Assembly: GCF_002135435.1 (NCBI RefSeq)
Contig: NZ_NEGK01000006.1
Span: 179,676 to 243,675 of the forward strand
DNA length: 64,000 nucleotides
Direction: 5' to 3'
DNA from: Acinetobacter sp. ANC 3813
GTDB lineage: Bacteria; Pseudomonadota; Gammaproteobacteria; Pseudomonadales; Moraxellaceae
Every line of letters begins with the position of its first letter. Position 1 is the first letter of the stretch. Below are positions 18,349 to 26,788 of this stretch, piece by piece. The position numbers were made by a program, and so were the translations under genes. The notes beneath the pieces were generated by a model. It was not told where the DNA came from. It made no database searches and saw only the letters and a list, made by a program, of their open reading frames with translations.

Positions 18349-19776
18349 ATGAAAGTCGAATCAATCCAGCTAAAACATACCTTGCACTTCACAGACCTGC
18401 ATGCAGAATTCAATTATCAAAATGCGCCCATCACCCTGATTTTAGGCGATCAAAGCACAGGGAAAACATCCATCCTGCGCTTTACTTATCAAGCGCTGAC
18501 TTGGTTTGCCGCCCGCTACAAAGACTTGCGTACCGCAGGTGTCGTCATGCTGGACCACGACATTATGCTGAACCGCCTGCAGTCTAAAATTGATATACGC
18601 ATCAGCTACCCAGCAGAAATTGGCGTCTTGTCCAGCAAGAAAGAAACCGCCTCAGAAGAAATGCCGCAGCAGACCGATGTTCAGGCGGAAAGCTATCAAT
18701 GCGCTTGGCAACTTTATAAAACCCTGAATGCGCAAGGCATGGGCATCAGCAAAGCCGAAACACAGCAGCTTGAAGAGTTAACTGCACGCTATCAGCGCGC
18801 CTTAACTGATGATCCCTTGATGGGCATGCCTTTGATTGCCTATTATCCTGCAGAACGCTTCGTCAATGAAGTCAATGTACTGAATAAGAATAACCCTGCC
18901 ATTTTCCAGCCCGCCTATGCTTACGAGATTTCAGCCATTCCTTTCACCACCTTTAGCCGGTTTTTTGAATGGTTCCGCGAAGTCTGCGATATTGAAAATG
19001 CGCAAAGCGCCGAGCTGATTCAAGAAATCCTGCATAAAAACAAACTGGCCTCAGAACAGAAGACAGCGGACTTTCTCAGCAGCCGCATTGCTCAGGCTCA
19101 TGCGCACATTCACGCCCCTGCGCTCAAATCCTTAAAACGCGCGCTGGCCATTGTGCTGCCGGAGTTCAGCAATATTTTCCTGCAGTATCATCCTAAACTG
19201 ATGCTGATGGTGACCTATCAGGGTCAGACCATGCAGTTTATGCAGCTGTCCAACAGTATCCGCAATCTGGCGGCGCTCATTGGCGATATTGTGCGGCGCA
19301 TGTGCCTGCTCAATCCAGCCAGCCTATATCCTTGCGAAGAAGGTGAAGGTGTATTGCTGATTGATGCCATTGATCATCAATTAGATCAAACTATGGCGCA
19401 AGACATTCTGCCTCGCCTGCATCAGGCTTTTCCGCAATTGCAGATTCTTGCCACAGGCAACCGCAGTGAGCTGCTGGATCGTGCAGCCGAATATCAGTGC
19501 CTGCAGCTGGAAAATAAGCAGCTGACCCCGATACTGCCTGATTCAGTCCAAATGCAGTTTGATGAAATTTACGCAGCGCTATACAGCGCAGATCAGGATT
19601 TGACAGCGGAGACCGAGTCGCAGCCTGCCCTATTGCAGGAACCCGTCAACGACGCACCAACAGCAGAAACACTGCTTCAACAGATTCAAGCACAGCTGAG
19701 TGAAACGCAGCAGCAGGAGCTGATTCAGCTGCTGAATGAAAATCATCCAAATCAAAGCCCGAATCACTTACTCTAA
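18349..19776 (+). CDS. AAA ATPase (SMC/RecF/OLD-like head) with degenerate catalytic motifs
   Basis: 475 residues, cytoplasmic. The N-terminus (VESIQLKHTLHF) and Walker A GDQSTGKTS (33-41) are those of the AAA_21/OLD-like group. The positions that should hydrolyse ATP are altered: the signature, normally LSDGxR, reads LSNSIR (300-305, Gly to Ser); Walker B, normally DE, reads LLIDAID (337-342, Glu to Ala340); the switch TTH is TGN (369-371, His to Asn). A variable helical region occupies about 85-280. The tail (about 420-475) is Gln/Glu-rich. It follows the helicase by 46 bp, probably one operon. No TOPRIM nuclease domain is present. Function unknown; it probably binds ATP but hydrolyses poorly. 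Confidence 0.8.
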   Translation: MKVESIQLKHTLHFTDLHAEFNYQNAPITLILGDQSTGKTSILRFTYQALTWFAARYKDLRTAGVVMLDHDIMLNRLQSKIDIRISYPAEIGVLSSKKETASEEMPQQTDVQAESYQCAWQLYKTLNAQGMGISKAETQQLEELTARYQRALTDDPLMGMPLIAYYPAERFVNEVNVLNKNNPAIFQPAYAYEISAIPFTTFSRFFEWFREVCDIENAQSAELIQEILHKNKLASEQKTADFLSSRIAQAHAHIHAPALKSLKRALAIVLPEFSNIFLQYHPKLMLMVTYQGQTMQFMQLSNSIRNLAALIGDIVRRMCLLNPASLYPCEEGEGVLLIDAIDHQLDQTMAQDILPRLHQAFPQLQILATGNRSELLDRAAEYQCLQLENKQLTPILPDSVQMQFDEIYAALYSADQDLTAETESQPALLQEPVNDAPTAETLLQQIQAQLSETQQQELIQLLNENHPNQSPNHLL

Positions 19777-20094
19777 GCAGACCTGCCTAATCAATTGAGG
19801 AATGCATGCTCAGGCGATCCAAGACTGAAATACCTGCGCTCTTGCCGCAGGCGTATAATGTCCGCTAAATGTACAAAAAAGATTGATGTTGCGCCTTGCC
19901 TGTAATATGATCGGTTTTATTTGCAATTTTCTTAATAAAATCGGATTTTGCAATCACATACATGCTGCGCAACACAGCTGTTTTTTATTTAAAACACATT
20001 GGCTTTCAAGATTGAACATTTTGGATGGCTCCTTGCTGTCCTCTAATCCTTGAAAGATAAAGATTCACTCTAGGCGCAGAGCCTAATCACGACA
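19777..20094 (+). promoter_or_regulatory. Promoter and structured leader of the Mrp antiporter operon
   Basis: The promoter TTGATG-N17-TATGAT is at 19883-19911. An earlier TATAAT at 19854-19859 follows a 6-bp hairpin CCTGCG/CGCAGG (19833-19851). The leader of about 175 nt contains the 8-bp closing stem CTTTCAAG / CTTGAAAG (20003-20010, 20049-20056) around a 38-nt interior, and the hairpin TAGGC-GCAGA-GCCTA (20071-20085) ending 9 bases before the ATG. No Shine-Dalgarno sequence is visible outside the hairpin. This looks like a cis-acting RNA; it matches no riboswitch family I know. Confidence 0.5.
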
Positions 20095-22932
20095 ATGGAT
20101 ACGAGTGTGCTGCCGATAATTATCTTCTTACCGCTGGTGCTTGGGACTTTTCTAGTCTCTTGGCTCAAGCAGTTCTCTCGCGGAGCAACCGCCTTAGGGG
20201 CGATTGGAGTCAGCATCAGCAGTCTAGCCCTGCTTCTGACTCAAGCAAAAGAGGTCTTTAATGGTCATACAGTCATACAAACGTGGACTTGGCTTCCTCA
20301 GCTGGGCCTAGACTTCAGCTTCCGCCTCGATGCGCTTGGCCTACTGTTTGCACTGCTGATCAGCGGTATCGGCACACTGATTTACATCTACGCGTACTTT
20401 TATCTCAGCCCTAAAAATTCACTCAGCAAACTGTATTTTCTGCTGATGCTGTTTATGGCCGCCATGCTCGGCATCTCCTTATCCAATAATTTAATGCTGC
20501 TGTTGGTATTTTGGGAGCTCACCAGTATTTCGTCTTTCCTGCTGGTCGGCTATTGGAGCAATTACGAAGCGGCACAGCGCGGCTCACGCATGGCGCTGAC
20601 CATTACCGGCATGGGCGGGCTTTGCCTGCTGGGCGCATTCATTCTGCTTGGACAAGTCACTGGCACCTATCAAATAGACCAGATTTTGGGCATGCGCGAA
20701 CAGATCCAAAGCCATGCTTTATTTGTTCCAATTTTACTGCTCACCCTCATGGGCGCATTTACCAAAAGCGCGCAGTTCCCCTTTCATTTCTGGCTGCCCA
20801 ATGCGATGGCCGCGCCAACCCCCGTATCGGCTTATTTGCACTCTGCGACCATGGTCAAAGCAGGCATTTTCCTGCTGGCGCGCTTACTGCCGATTTTTGC
20901 CGGCGCAGCGCTTTATCATAATATTGTGACTTTTGTCGGCCTGTTTACCTTATGCATGGCAGCTTTCTTTGCCATTTTTAAAGAAGATTTAAAAGGCTTA
21001 TTGGCCTATTCCACCATCAGCCATTTGGGCTTAATTGTCTGCTTGCTGGGGATCGGTTCACCGCTGGCGGTTGCCGCAGCAATCTTCCACATCATTAACC
21101 ATGCAACCTTTAAAGCTGCGCTGTTTATGATTGCCGGGATTATTGACCATGAGTCAGGTACACGCGACCTGCGCAAGCTCAGCGGACTTTGGCAGCTGCT
21201 GCCGTTTACCGCTACGCTGACCATGATCACCGCTGCCTCGATGGCTGGCGTACCGCTGACCAATGGTTTTCTCTCCAAAGAAATGTTCTTTACCGAGTTA
21301 CTGGCCAATCTCAGTGGACCCGTGATGATCGGCGCAGCCGTGACCGCAACTTTTGCCGGCATTTTTGCAGTGGCTTATTCTATCCGCTTGGTGCATGGCG
21401 TGTTTTTTGATGGCCCGATCGGTAAAGATGTGCCCAATAAAGATGCGCATGAACCGCCTTTCGGCATGCGTGCGCCAGCTGCATTGCTGGCGGTACTGTG
21501 CATTCTAGTCGGCATATTGCCTGCCCTGCTGATTGAAAAGATTGTCAACAGCACGACGCAGGCCAGCACGCAAAACTTTGCTTTCGAAGGCGTGCATATT
21601 GCGCTTTGGCATGGCTTTAATCTTCCGCTGCTGATGAGCGCGATTGCGCTGCTGGGCGGTATCGCTTTCTATTTTTCACTCGCCAAAGGCAGCCGCATCC
21701 GCCATATTGATTTAGATCCTGTTCTTGGAAAGTTTCAAGGCCGGATTTTATTTGACCTGTTCTTAAAGCACCTGCTGCTGAATTCTCGAAAATTCAAACG
21801 CGCAACCGAAAATGGCTCGCTGCAAAGTTATCTGATGTGGATTGTCCTGTTCAGCATCGCCCTCACTGCATGGCCTTTAGCCTCCCAAGGCATAGGAACA
21901 GGCACTCGTGAACTGACGCATGCGCCAGCAATGGCTATCGTTTTATGGCTGCTGCTGTTCTCTGCCTGCTGGATGATGCTGTGGTTCCATCATGAACGCA
22001 TTAAAGCCGTCCTGATCAGCGGCGCGGTCGGCCTTGTGGTCACCATGGTGTTCATCTGTTTCTCTGCGCCAGACTTAGCCTTAACGCAAATTACAGTCGA
22101 TGTCGTAACAACGGTGCTGCTGCTGATGAGCCTGTCATTATTGCCTCAGCTCACCCCGTATGAATCCAGCATTTCTCGGCGCTGGCGCGATGCTTTAATC
22201 GCGATTGCTGGCGGCGCTGGCATTGCTTGGATTACTTGGCTGATTTTGACCCGTGACCATAATTCCATTTCATGGTTCTTTTTACAGCAGTCCATTCCGC
22301 TGGGCGGCGGCACCAATGTCGTGAATGTGATTCTGGTGGATTTCCGCGGATTCGATACCTTTGGTGAAATTACCGTACTGGGCATTGCTGCCATTGGCGC
22401 ACTCTGCATGATGGATGGCATGCGCGCGCATGGCACCACCATTACCCAAGGGCTGACTTACCGCTTTAACCCGTCTCCGCTCATGTTCCGAATCACTGCG
22501 TCGTGGGTATTGCCTTTGGCGCTGGTGGTCAGTCTTTACATTTTCCTGCGCGGTCACAACTTGCCAGGCGGCGGATTCATCGCAGGCTTAATTACCTCCT
22601 TGGCGCTGGTCATTCAATATATCGCGCTCGGTCAAGATCAAGCAGAACGCCTGCTGCGCGCAAAATCTGGCCGCCTATATGAAATCTGGATTGGCACAGG
22701 CTTAGTCATTGCCGGCTTAACAGGCTTAGGTTCATGGTTCTGGGGCCGACCATTTCTCACCAGCGCGCATATTCACATGCATCTGCCCATTTTAGGAGAT
22801 ATGCATTTGGCCAGCGCGGCGCTGTTTGATGTCGGGGTGTATGTGACTGTAGTCGGTGCAACCATGCTGATGATTTCAGTTTTAGGTGACTCCCGCCATA
22901 CCAGCATGTCTGGCCCAGTACCAAGAGGATAA
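20095..22932 (+). CDS. mrpA: Mrp Na+/H+ antiporter subunit A fused to B (PhaAB/MnhA type)
   Basis: Largest subunit of the multi-subunit Mrp cation/proton antiporter of the inner membrane, homologous to complex I subunit NuoL. 945 residues. About 1-480: the proton-translocating core, with FWELTSISSFLLVGYW and the key-lysine region TLMGAFTKSAQFPFHFWLP. About 600-790: the MrpA C-terminal region. About 800-945: a full MnhB-like domain (FNPSPLMFRITASW... LRGHNLPGGGF), so A and B are one protein, as in PhaAB of rhizobia. First gene of a six-gene operon (A/B, C, D, E, F, G). Confidence 0.96.
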   Translation: MDTSVLPIIIFLPLVLGTFLVSWLKQFSRGATALGAIGVSISSLALLLTQAKEVFNGHTVIQTWTWLPQLGLDFSFRLDALGLLFALLISGIGTLIYIYAYFYLSPKNSLSKLYFLLMLFMAAMLGISLSNNLMLLLVFWELTSISSFLLVGYWSNYEAAQRGSRMALTITGMGGLCLLGAFILLGQVTGTYQIDQILGMREQIQSHALFVPILLLTLMGAFTKSAQFPFHFWLPNAMAAPTPVSAYLHSATMVKAGIFLLARLLPIFAGAALYHNIVTFVGLFTLCMAAFFAIFKEDLKGLLAYSTISHLGLIVCLLGIGSPLAVAAAIFHIINHATFKAALFMIAGIIDHESGTRDLRKLSGLWQLLPFTATLTMITAASMAGVPLTNGFLSKEMFFTELLANLSGPVMIGAAVTATFAGIFAVAYSIRLVHGVFFDGPIGKDVPNKDAHEPPFGMRAPAALLAVLCILVGILPALLIEKIVNSTTQASTQNFAFEGVHIALWHGFNLPLLMSAIALLGGIAFYFSLAKGSRIRHIDLDPVLGKFQGRILFDLFLKHLLLNSRKFKRATENGSLQSYLMWIVLFSIALTAWPLASQGIGTGTRELTHAPAMAIVLWLLLFSACWMMLWFHHERIKAVLISGAVGLVVTMVFICFSAPDLALTQITVDVVTTVLLLMSLSLLPQLTPYESSISRRWRDALIAIAGGAGIAWITWLILTRDHNSISWFFLQQSIPLGGGTNVVNVILVDFRGFDTFGEITVLGIAAIGALCMMDGMRAHGTTITQGLTYRFNPSPLMFRITASWVLPLALVVSLYIFLRGHNLPGGGFIAGLITSLALVIQYIALGQDQAERLLRAKSGRLYEIWIGTGLVIAGLTGLGSWFWGRPFLTSAHIHMHLPILGDMHLASAALFDVGVYVTVVGATMLMISVLGDSRHTSMSGPVPRG

Positions 22933-22935
22933 GCC

Positions 22936-23301
22936 ATGATCAGTATCGAATTATTATTGACCACTGCCATTGGCCTGCTGACTGCAACAGGCATCTACTT
23001 GATCCTGCGTGCGCGTACCTTCCCGGTCGTGCTTGGCTTAGCGATGATCGGCTATGCGGTGAATCTATTTTTATTTGCCATGGGCCGCATTCAAATCAAT
23101 GCGCCAGCAGTCTTAACAGAAACGGCCAAAACAACCGATCCGCTGCCGCAAGCGCTGGTGCTGACCGCCATTGTGATTGGTTTTGCCACTACAGCCTTTA
23201 TTGTACAGCTGGCTTTACGCAGCCGTTTTGAATCTGGAACAGATCACGTGGACTCAAAAGAAGAAATACCGCAGATTGACCCGCGGGAGGATGAGCCATA
23301 A
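22936..23301 (+). CDS. mrpC: Mrp antiporter subunit C (NuoK-like)
   Basis: 121 residues, three membrane helices, homologous to complex I subunit NuoK. Conserved GIYLILRARTFPVVLGLAMIGYAVNLFLF and TDPLPQALVLTAIVIGFATTA. The tail after about 98 is charged and cytoplasmic. It starts 3 bp after the A/B gene, and its stop overlaps the mrpD start (TAATG), showing translational coupling. Confidence 0.94.
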   Translation: MISIELLLTTAIGLLTATGIYLILRARTFPVVLGLAMIGYAVNLFLFAMGRIQINAPAVLTETAKTTDPLPQALVLTAIVIGFATTAFIVQLALRSRFESGTDHVDSKEEIPQIDPREDEP

Positions 23302-25109
23302 TGAATGATTTCATCCAATTTTGGACACAGCATACGCCCATTTTCAGTATTTTAATTCCTGCACTCACTGCATTTATTTTGGTGCTGCTGGGCAATCCCG
23401 GCTCTGGCTCCTTAGCGCATGACTGGCGTCAGCCTTGGCGGCGCGGCATCAGTTTTGTATCTTCCCTGCTGGGCCTGGGCACAGCAGTCAGCTACCTGAT
23501 TTTTGCCAGTTCAGGGCAAATCAGTGTCTACAATCTGAGTGAATGGGCAGCGCCTTTCGGCATTGTTTTAGTGCTGGATCGACTCTCAGCGTTCATGCTG
23601 GTGCTGACCTATGGCTTGGCAGTGCCCATTATGTGGTATGCCAGCAAAGAATGGGATGAACGCGGGCGCTACTTCCATGCCATGTTCCATTTTTTACTGA
23701 TGGGGCTGTGCGGCGCATTCTTAACAGGTGACTTATTTAACCTGTTCGTATTCTTTGAAATTCTGTTGATGGCCTCTTATGTCCTGCTGCTGCATGGTCA
23801 AGGCAAAGCGCGCTTTCAGCTCGGCATTCATTATGTCACGATCAATCTTGTCGCCTCTGCGCTCTTCCTGATTGGCCTCGGTCTTATTTACGGCAGTGTC
23901 GGCAGCCTGAATATGGCGGATGTCGCGCGCCTGATGCCGCTGCTGGAAGCAGATCAGCACCGCTTAGCGGTTGCAGGCGGACTCTTGCTGTTCGTGGTGT
24001 TTGGCATTAAGGCTGCTATGCTGCCTGTCGGCTTTTGGCTGCCCAAAACCTATGCAGTCGCAACCACGCCAGTTGCAGCCATCTTTACCATCATGACCAA
24101 AGTCGGCATTTACGCTATCCTGCGCATCAATGGTACAGTGTTTGATGATACGGTCAGCCGTGAAATCTTGCAAAGCTGGCTGCTTCCGATTGGCTTAATT
24201 ACCTCTGTATATGGCGTGATTGGCGCGATCGGTGCAGAACGCCTGCGCCGTTTTGTCGGCTTTATGATCCTGTCATCCATCGGTACCATTTTAATTGCGA
24301 TTTCGCTGTTCAATGCTCAGGCATGGGCAGCTGGCCTATATTATTTAGTCCACAGTACTGTCGCAGGCGCAGCCTTTTATATCCTGTGCGGCTGGATCAC
24401 TTCACAGCGCGGTGAATTTAAAGACCACTTTAAAGCTGCACCGCAAATGAAGCAGCATAAAACCGTTGCGATCACTTATTTTATTATTGCTTTGATGATG
24501 GCAGGCTTGCCGCCGTTCAGCGGCTTTCTGGGTAAAGTCTTCATCTTGCAGGCAACATCATCATCTCCTTACCAGCTGCTGATTATTTTAACGGTTTTAG
24601 CCGTGAGCCTGCTCAGCATTATTGCCATGACACGGGTTGGCTTTATTCTGTTTTGGCGCGCCACTCGGCCGGAAGATAATCCTGAAACGCAAGAATATGC
24701 ACGCTATCAGGCATTGCCGGCCACTGCCCCCAAGCGCAATGACACAGTCATTTATTTATTGCTGACTGGGCTGATCGCCTATATGGCCTTTGCTGCACCC
24801 ATTTACAGCTACGTCTCCAGTACAGCTGTGCAAATTCAAAACAATGCGCTGTATGAAGACACCCTGCTGAAAAAAGATGAAGATGGCACTATTATCAGTG
24901 TTCAGCCATTTGATTCTGCTTATTTGCCAGAAACCAAATATGGCGGCGAAACCGCCGATCAAAATGCGCATCTTATTCCTCAGCTGATTGCGCCTGAGAC
25001 ACTGAATGGCGAACATATCTCTGACTATAAAAAACGTCAGATTCAGATGCAGAGCCTTGAGGAGCAGTCCAATTCAGACACTCAACTGAAACCTGTGCAG
25101 GAGCCTTAA
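23301..25109 (+). CDS. mrpD: Mrp antiporter subunit D (NuoM/NuoN-like)
   Basis: 602 residues, about 14 membrane helices; second proton-channel subunit, related to NuoM/NuoN. Motifs include FFEILLMASYVLL (with the key Glu in helix 5) and LLFVVFGIKAAMLPVGFWLPKTYAVATTPVAA (key Lys). The last 75 or so residues are a polar tail, longer than I expect for the family. Overlaps mrpC by one base; mrpE begins directly after its stop. Confidence 0.95.
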   Translation: MNDFIQFWTQHTPIFSILIPALTAFILVLLGNPGSGSLAHDWRQPWRRGISFVSSLLGLGTAVSYLIFASSGQISVYNLSEWAAPFGIVLVLDRLSAFMLVLTYGLAVPIMWYASKEWDERGRYFHAMFHFLLMGLCGAFLTGDLFNLFVFFEILLMASYVLLLHGQGKARFQLGIHYVTINLVASALFLIGLGLIYGSVGSLNMADVARLMPLLEADQHRLAVAGGLLLFVVFGIKAAMLPVGFWLPKTYAVATTPVAAIFTIMTKVGIYAILRINGTVFDDTVSREILQSWLLPIGLITSVYGVIGAIGAERLRRFVGFMILSSIGTILIAISLFNAQAWAAGLYYLVHSTVAGAAFYILCGWITSQRGEFKDHFKAAPQMKQHKTVAITYFIIALMMAGLPPFSGFLGKVFILQATSSSPYQLLIILTVLAVSLLSIIAMTRVGFILFWRATRPEDNPETQEYARYQALPATAPKRNDTVIYLLLTGLIAYMAFAAPIYSYVSSTAVQIQNNALYEDTLLKKDEDGTIISVQPFDSAYLPETKYGGETADQNAHLIPQLIAPETLNGEHISDYKKRQIQMQSLEEQSNSDTQLKPVQEP

Positions 25110-25631
25110 ATGAAAGTTGCATCTCTTTTAGAGCGCTGGTTCCCTCATCCCCTGGTTTCAGTCATTGTCGGAGCCAGCTGGCTGATGCTGGGCCATAGTT
25201 TAGACTCTGGCTCCATCATAATGGCGCTCATTCTGGCCGTATTTATTCCGCGTCTCGTGCGCCCTTTTATTGAGCGCACACCAAATATTGACTGGAAACC
25301 TGCAGTCAGCTTATTTTTTTCAGTACTGTGGGACATCATTGTCTGCAATATACAAGTGGCTAAACTGGTTTTAGGACCGACGCATAAGCTGCATCCAAAA
25401 TGGTTCCGCGTGCCTTTAGATACGCAGCATGAAGAAGTGAATACCCTGCTTGCGATGATCATTACCACGACACCAGGCACAGTCTCTGCAGGTATCGATC
25501 AAGACCGCGGTGACATTCTGGTTCATGCTTTAAATATTGAAGACACTGAAGCGGAAATTCAAAACATTAAAAACCGCTATGAAAAACCGCTGATGCAGAT
25601 CTTTGGTGTTCAATCAGGAGCGCAATCATGA
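25110..25631 (+). CDS. mrpE: Mrp antiporter subunit E
   Basis: 173 residues. N-terminal membrane helices (about 16-50 and 66-86) and a C-terminal cytoplasmic domain with TLLAMIITTTPGTVSAGIDQDRGDILVHALN, the MnhE family signature. Needed for assembly and stability of the Mrp complex. It begins the base after the mrpD stop and overlaps mrpF by four bases (ATGA). Confidence 0.93.
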   Translation: MKVASLLERWFPHPLVSVIVGASWLMLGHSLDSGSIIMALILAVFIPRLVRPFIERTPNIDWKPAVSLFFSVLWDIIVCNIQVAKLVLGPTHKLHPKWFRVPLDTQHEEVNTLLAMIITTTPGTVSAGIDQDRGDILVHALNIEDTEAEIQNIKNRYEKPLMQIFGVQSGAQS

Positions 25632-25903
25632 CTATCTTGCCTTATGCTCTGGCACTCTGTTTGGGCGCCGTTACTATTTCTATGATCTTGTGCCTCATAC
25701 GCCTGATTATCGGCCCATCGATTGTAGACCGCTTGCTGGCTTTAGATACCCTGTTTTTAAATGCCACCTGCCTTGTGGTTATTTTAGGGATTTACTGGGC
25801 AAGCACCGCAATGTTTGAAGGCGCTTTACTGGTGGCCATGCTGGGCTTTGTGTCGACAGCCGCTCTTGCGCGCTACTTCACCACCGGCCATGTGATTGAT
25901 TAG
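25628..25903 (+). CDS. mrpF: Mrp antiporter subunit F
   Basis: 91 residues, three membrane helices, with the family motif RLIIGPSIVDRLLALDTL (about 25-42). Small subunit of the Mrp complex. Overlaps mrpE; mrpG follows after 11 bp that hold its AGGAGA ribosome site. Confidence 0.93.
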   Translation: MTILPYALALCLGAVTISMILCLIRLIIGPSIVDRLLALDTLFLNATCLVVILGIYWASTAMFEGALLVAMLGFVSTAALARYFTTGHVID

Positions 25904-25914
25904 GAGAATTTACA

Positions 25915-26313
25915 ATGCAGCTTGCTATGGAAATTGCCGTTTCAATTTTCCTCATCATCGGCGCCTTTTTTATGCTGGTCGGCGGAATTGGCATGGTGCG
26001 CTTGCCAGATTTATTCATGCGCCTGCATGCGCCGACTAAATCCAGCACTTTAGGCTTAGGCAGCTTTTTGATCGCTTCCATCATCTACTCAGCTTTTCAG
26101 GGGCGCTTTGGCTTTGCCGAACTGCTGCTGACACTTTTAGCATTCATTACCGCCCCAGTATCAGCTAATTTAATTGCGCAAGCCGCACTGCACCTGCGCT
26201 TACGCTCTATTAGCGGTGAAGTGCCTGAAACGCTGAACCGCCCTTTACCTTGGCAGCGCACCCGCCGCCGAGCTTTTTATCAAAAGCGTGAAGATACGGA
26301 TAAACAGCTCTAA
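25915..26313 (+). CDS. mrpG: Mrp antiporter subunit G
   Basis: 132 residues, three membrane helices, with the MnhG motif GGIGMVRLPDLFMRLHAPTKSSTLG (about 23-47). Last gene of the operon; the basic tail RTRRRAFYQKRE is cytoplasmic. A bidirectional terminator follows, shared with rbfA. Confidence 0.94.
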   Translation: MQLAMEIAVSIFLIIGAFFMLVGGIGMVRLPDLFMRLHAPTKSSTLGLGSFLIASIIYSAFQGRFGFAELLLTLLAFITAPVSANLIAQAALHLRLRSISGEVPETLNRPLPWQRTRRRAFYQKREDTDKQL

Positions 26314-26337
26314 TCCAGACTATTTACTATTTCCAGC

Positions 26338-26367
26338 AAAAAAAAGCCACCCGAAGGTGGCTTTTTT
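26338..26367. terminator. Bidirectional terminator between mrpG and rbfA
   Basis: Stem GCCACC / GGTGGC (26346-26351, 26356-26361) with loop CGAA (UUCG on the other strand), A-run before and T-run after. Confidence 0.92.
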
Positions 26368-26383
26368 AATGTCCAGTCAGGAC

Positions 26384-26788
26384 TTATTCATCATCTTTTT
26401 TTGCTTCTTCAGGAGGTAAATCCTTCACTGCTTCAGCAATCAGGCCAAACATATAGTTGCCATACGCATTGGTCTTGTCATAGTGGAAACGCAAACGCGG
26501 CGTTATGCGTGTCTTAATGCGGCGGCCAAGCTCATGACGCAGGAAACCAGAAGCCTTATTCAAGACCTCCAAAGTTTCCTTATTCGCCGCTTCGCTTTGC
26601 TCATCGCCTAATTCACGCCCCATTACAGTGACATAAACTTCAGCATAGCCTAAATCTGGGCTGACTTTCACCGCAGAGATGGTCACCAGACCACCTAAAC
26701 GCGGATCTTTAAGCTCCTGACGGATCAGTTCAGACAACTCGCGCTGAACTGTATCTGCCATACGCTTAAGACGCTGACTACCCGCCAT
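26384..26788 (-). CDS. rbfA: Ribosome-binding factor A
   Basis: Maturation factor of the 30S subunit, acting on the 5' end of 16S rRNA, also needed for cold adaptation. 134 residues, single KH-like domain: [22 protein letters not shown], the LVTISAVKVSPDL strand and HELGRRIKTRITPRLRF. The acidic tail EEAKKDDE is common. It overlaps the infB stop by one base (TAATG) and ends the operon; truB, which follows in many relatives, is absent. Confidence 0.96.
   Translation of the reverse strand: MAGSQRLKRMADTVQRELSELIRQELKDPRLGGLVTISAVKVSPDLGYAEVYVTVMGRELGDEQSEAANKETLEVLNKASGFLRHELGRRIKTRITPRLRFHYDKTNAYGNYMFGLIAEAVKDLPPEEAKKDDE

Noticed and set aside
16800..19776. Gabija defence system (GajA/GajB)
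   Set aside because: The helicase fits in type, but the ATPase lacks the TOPRIM nuclease part and has degenerate ATPase motifs; order and sizes differ. Kept only as an open comparison.
19883..20094. Known Na+ or Li+ riboswitch (DUF1646, nhaA-I, nhaA-II) ahead of mrpA
   Set aside because: I cannot match the conserved cores of these classes by eye; only stem pairing is seen, so I do not name a class.
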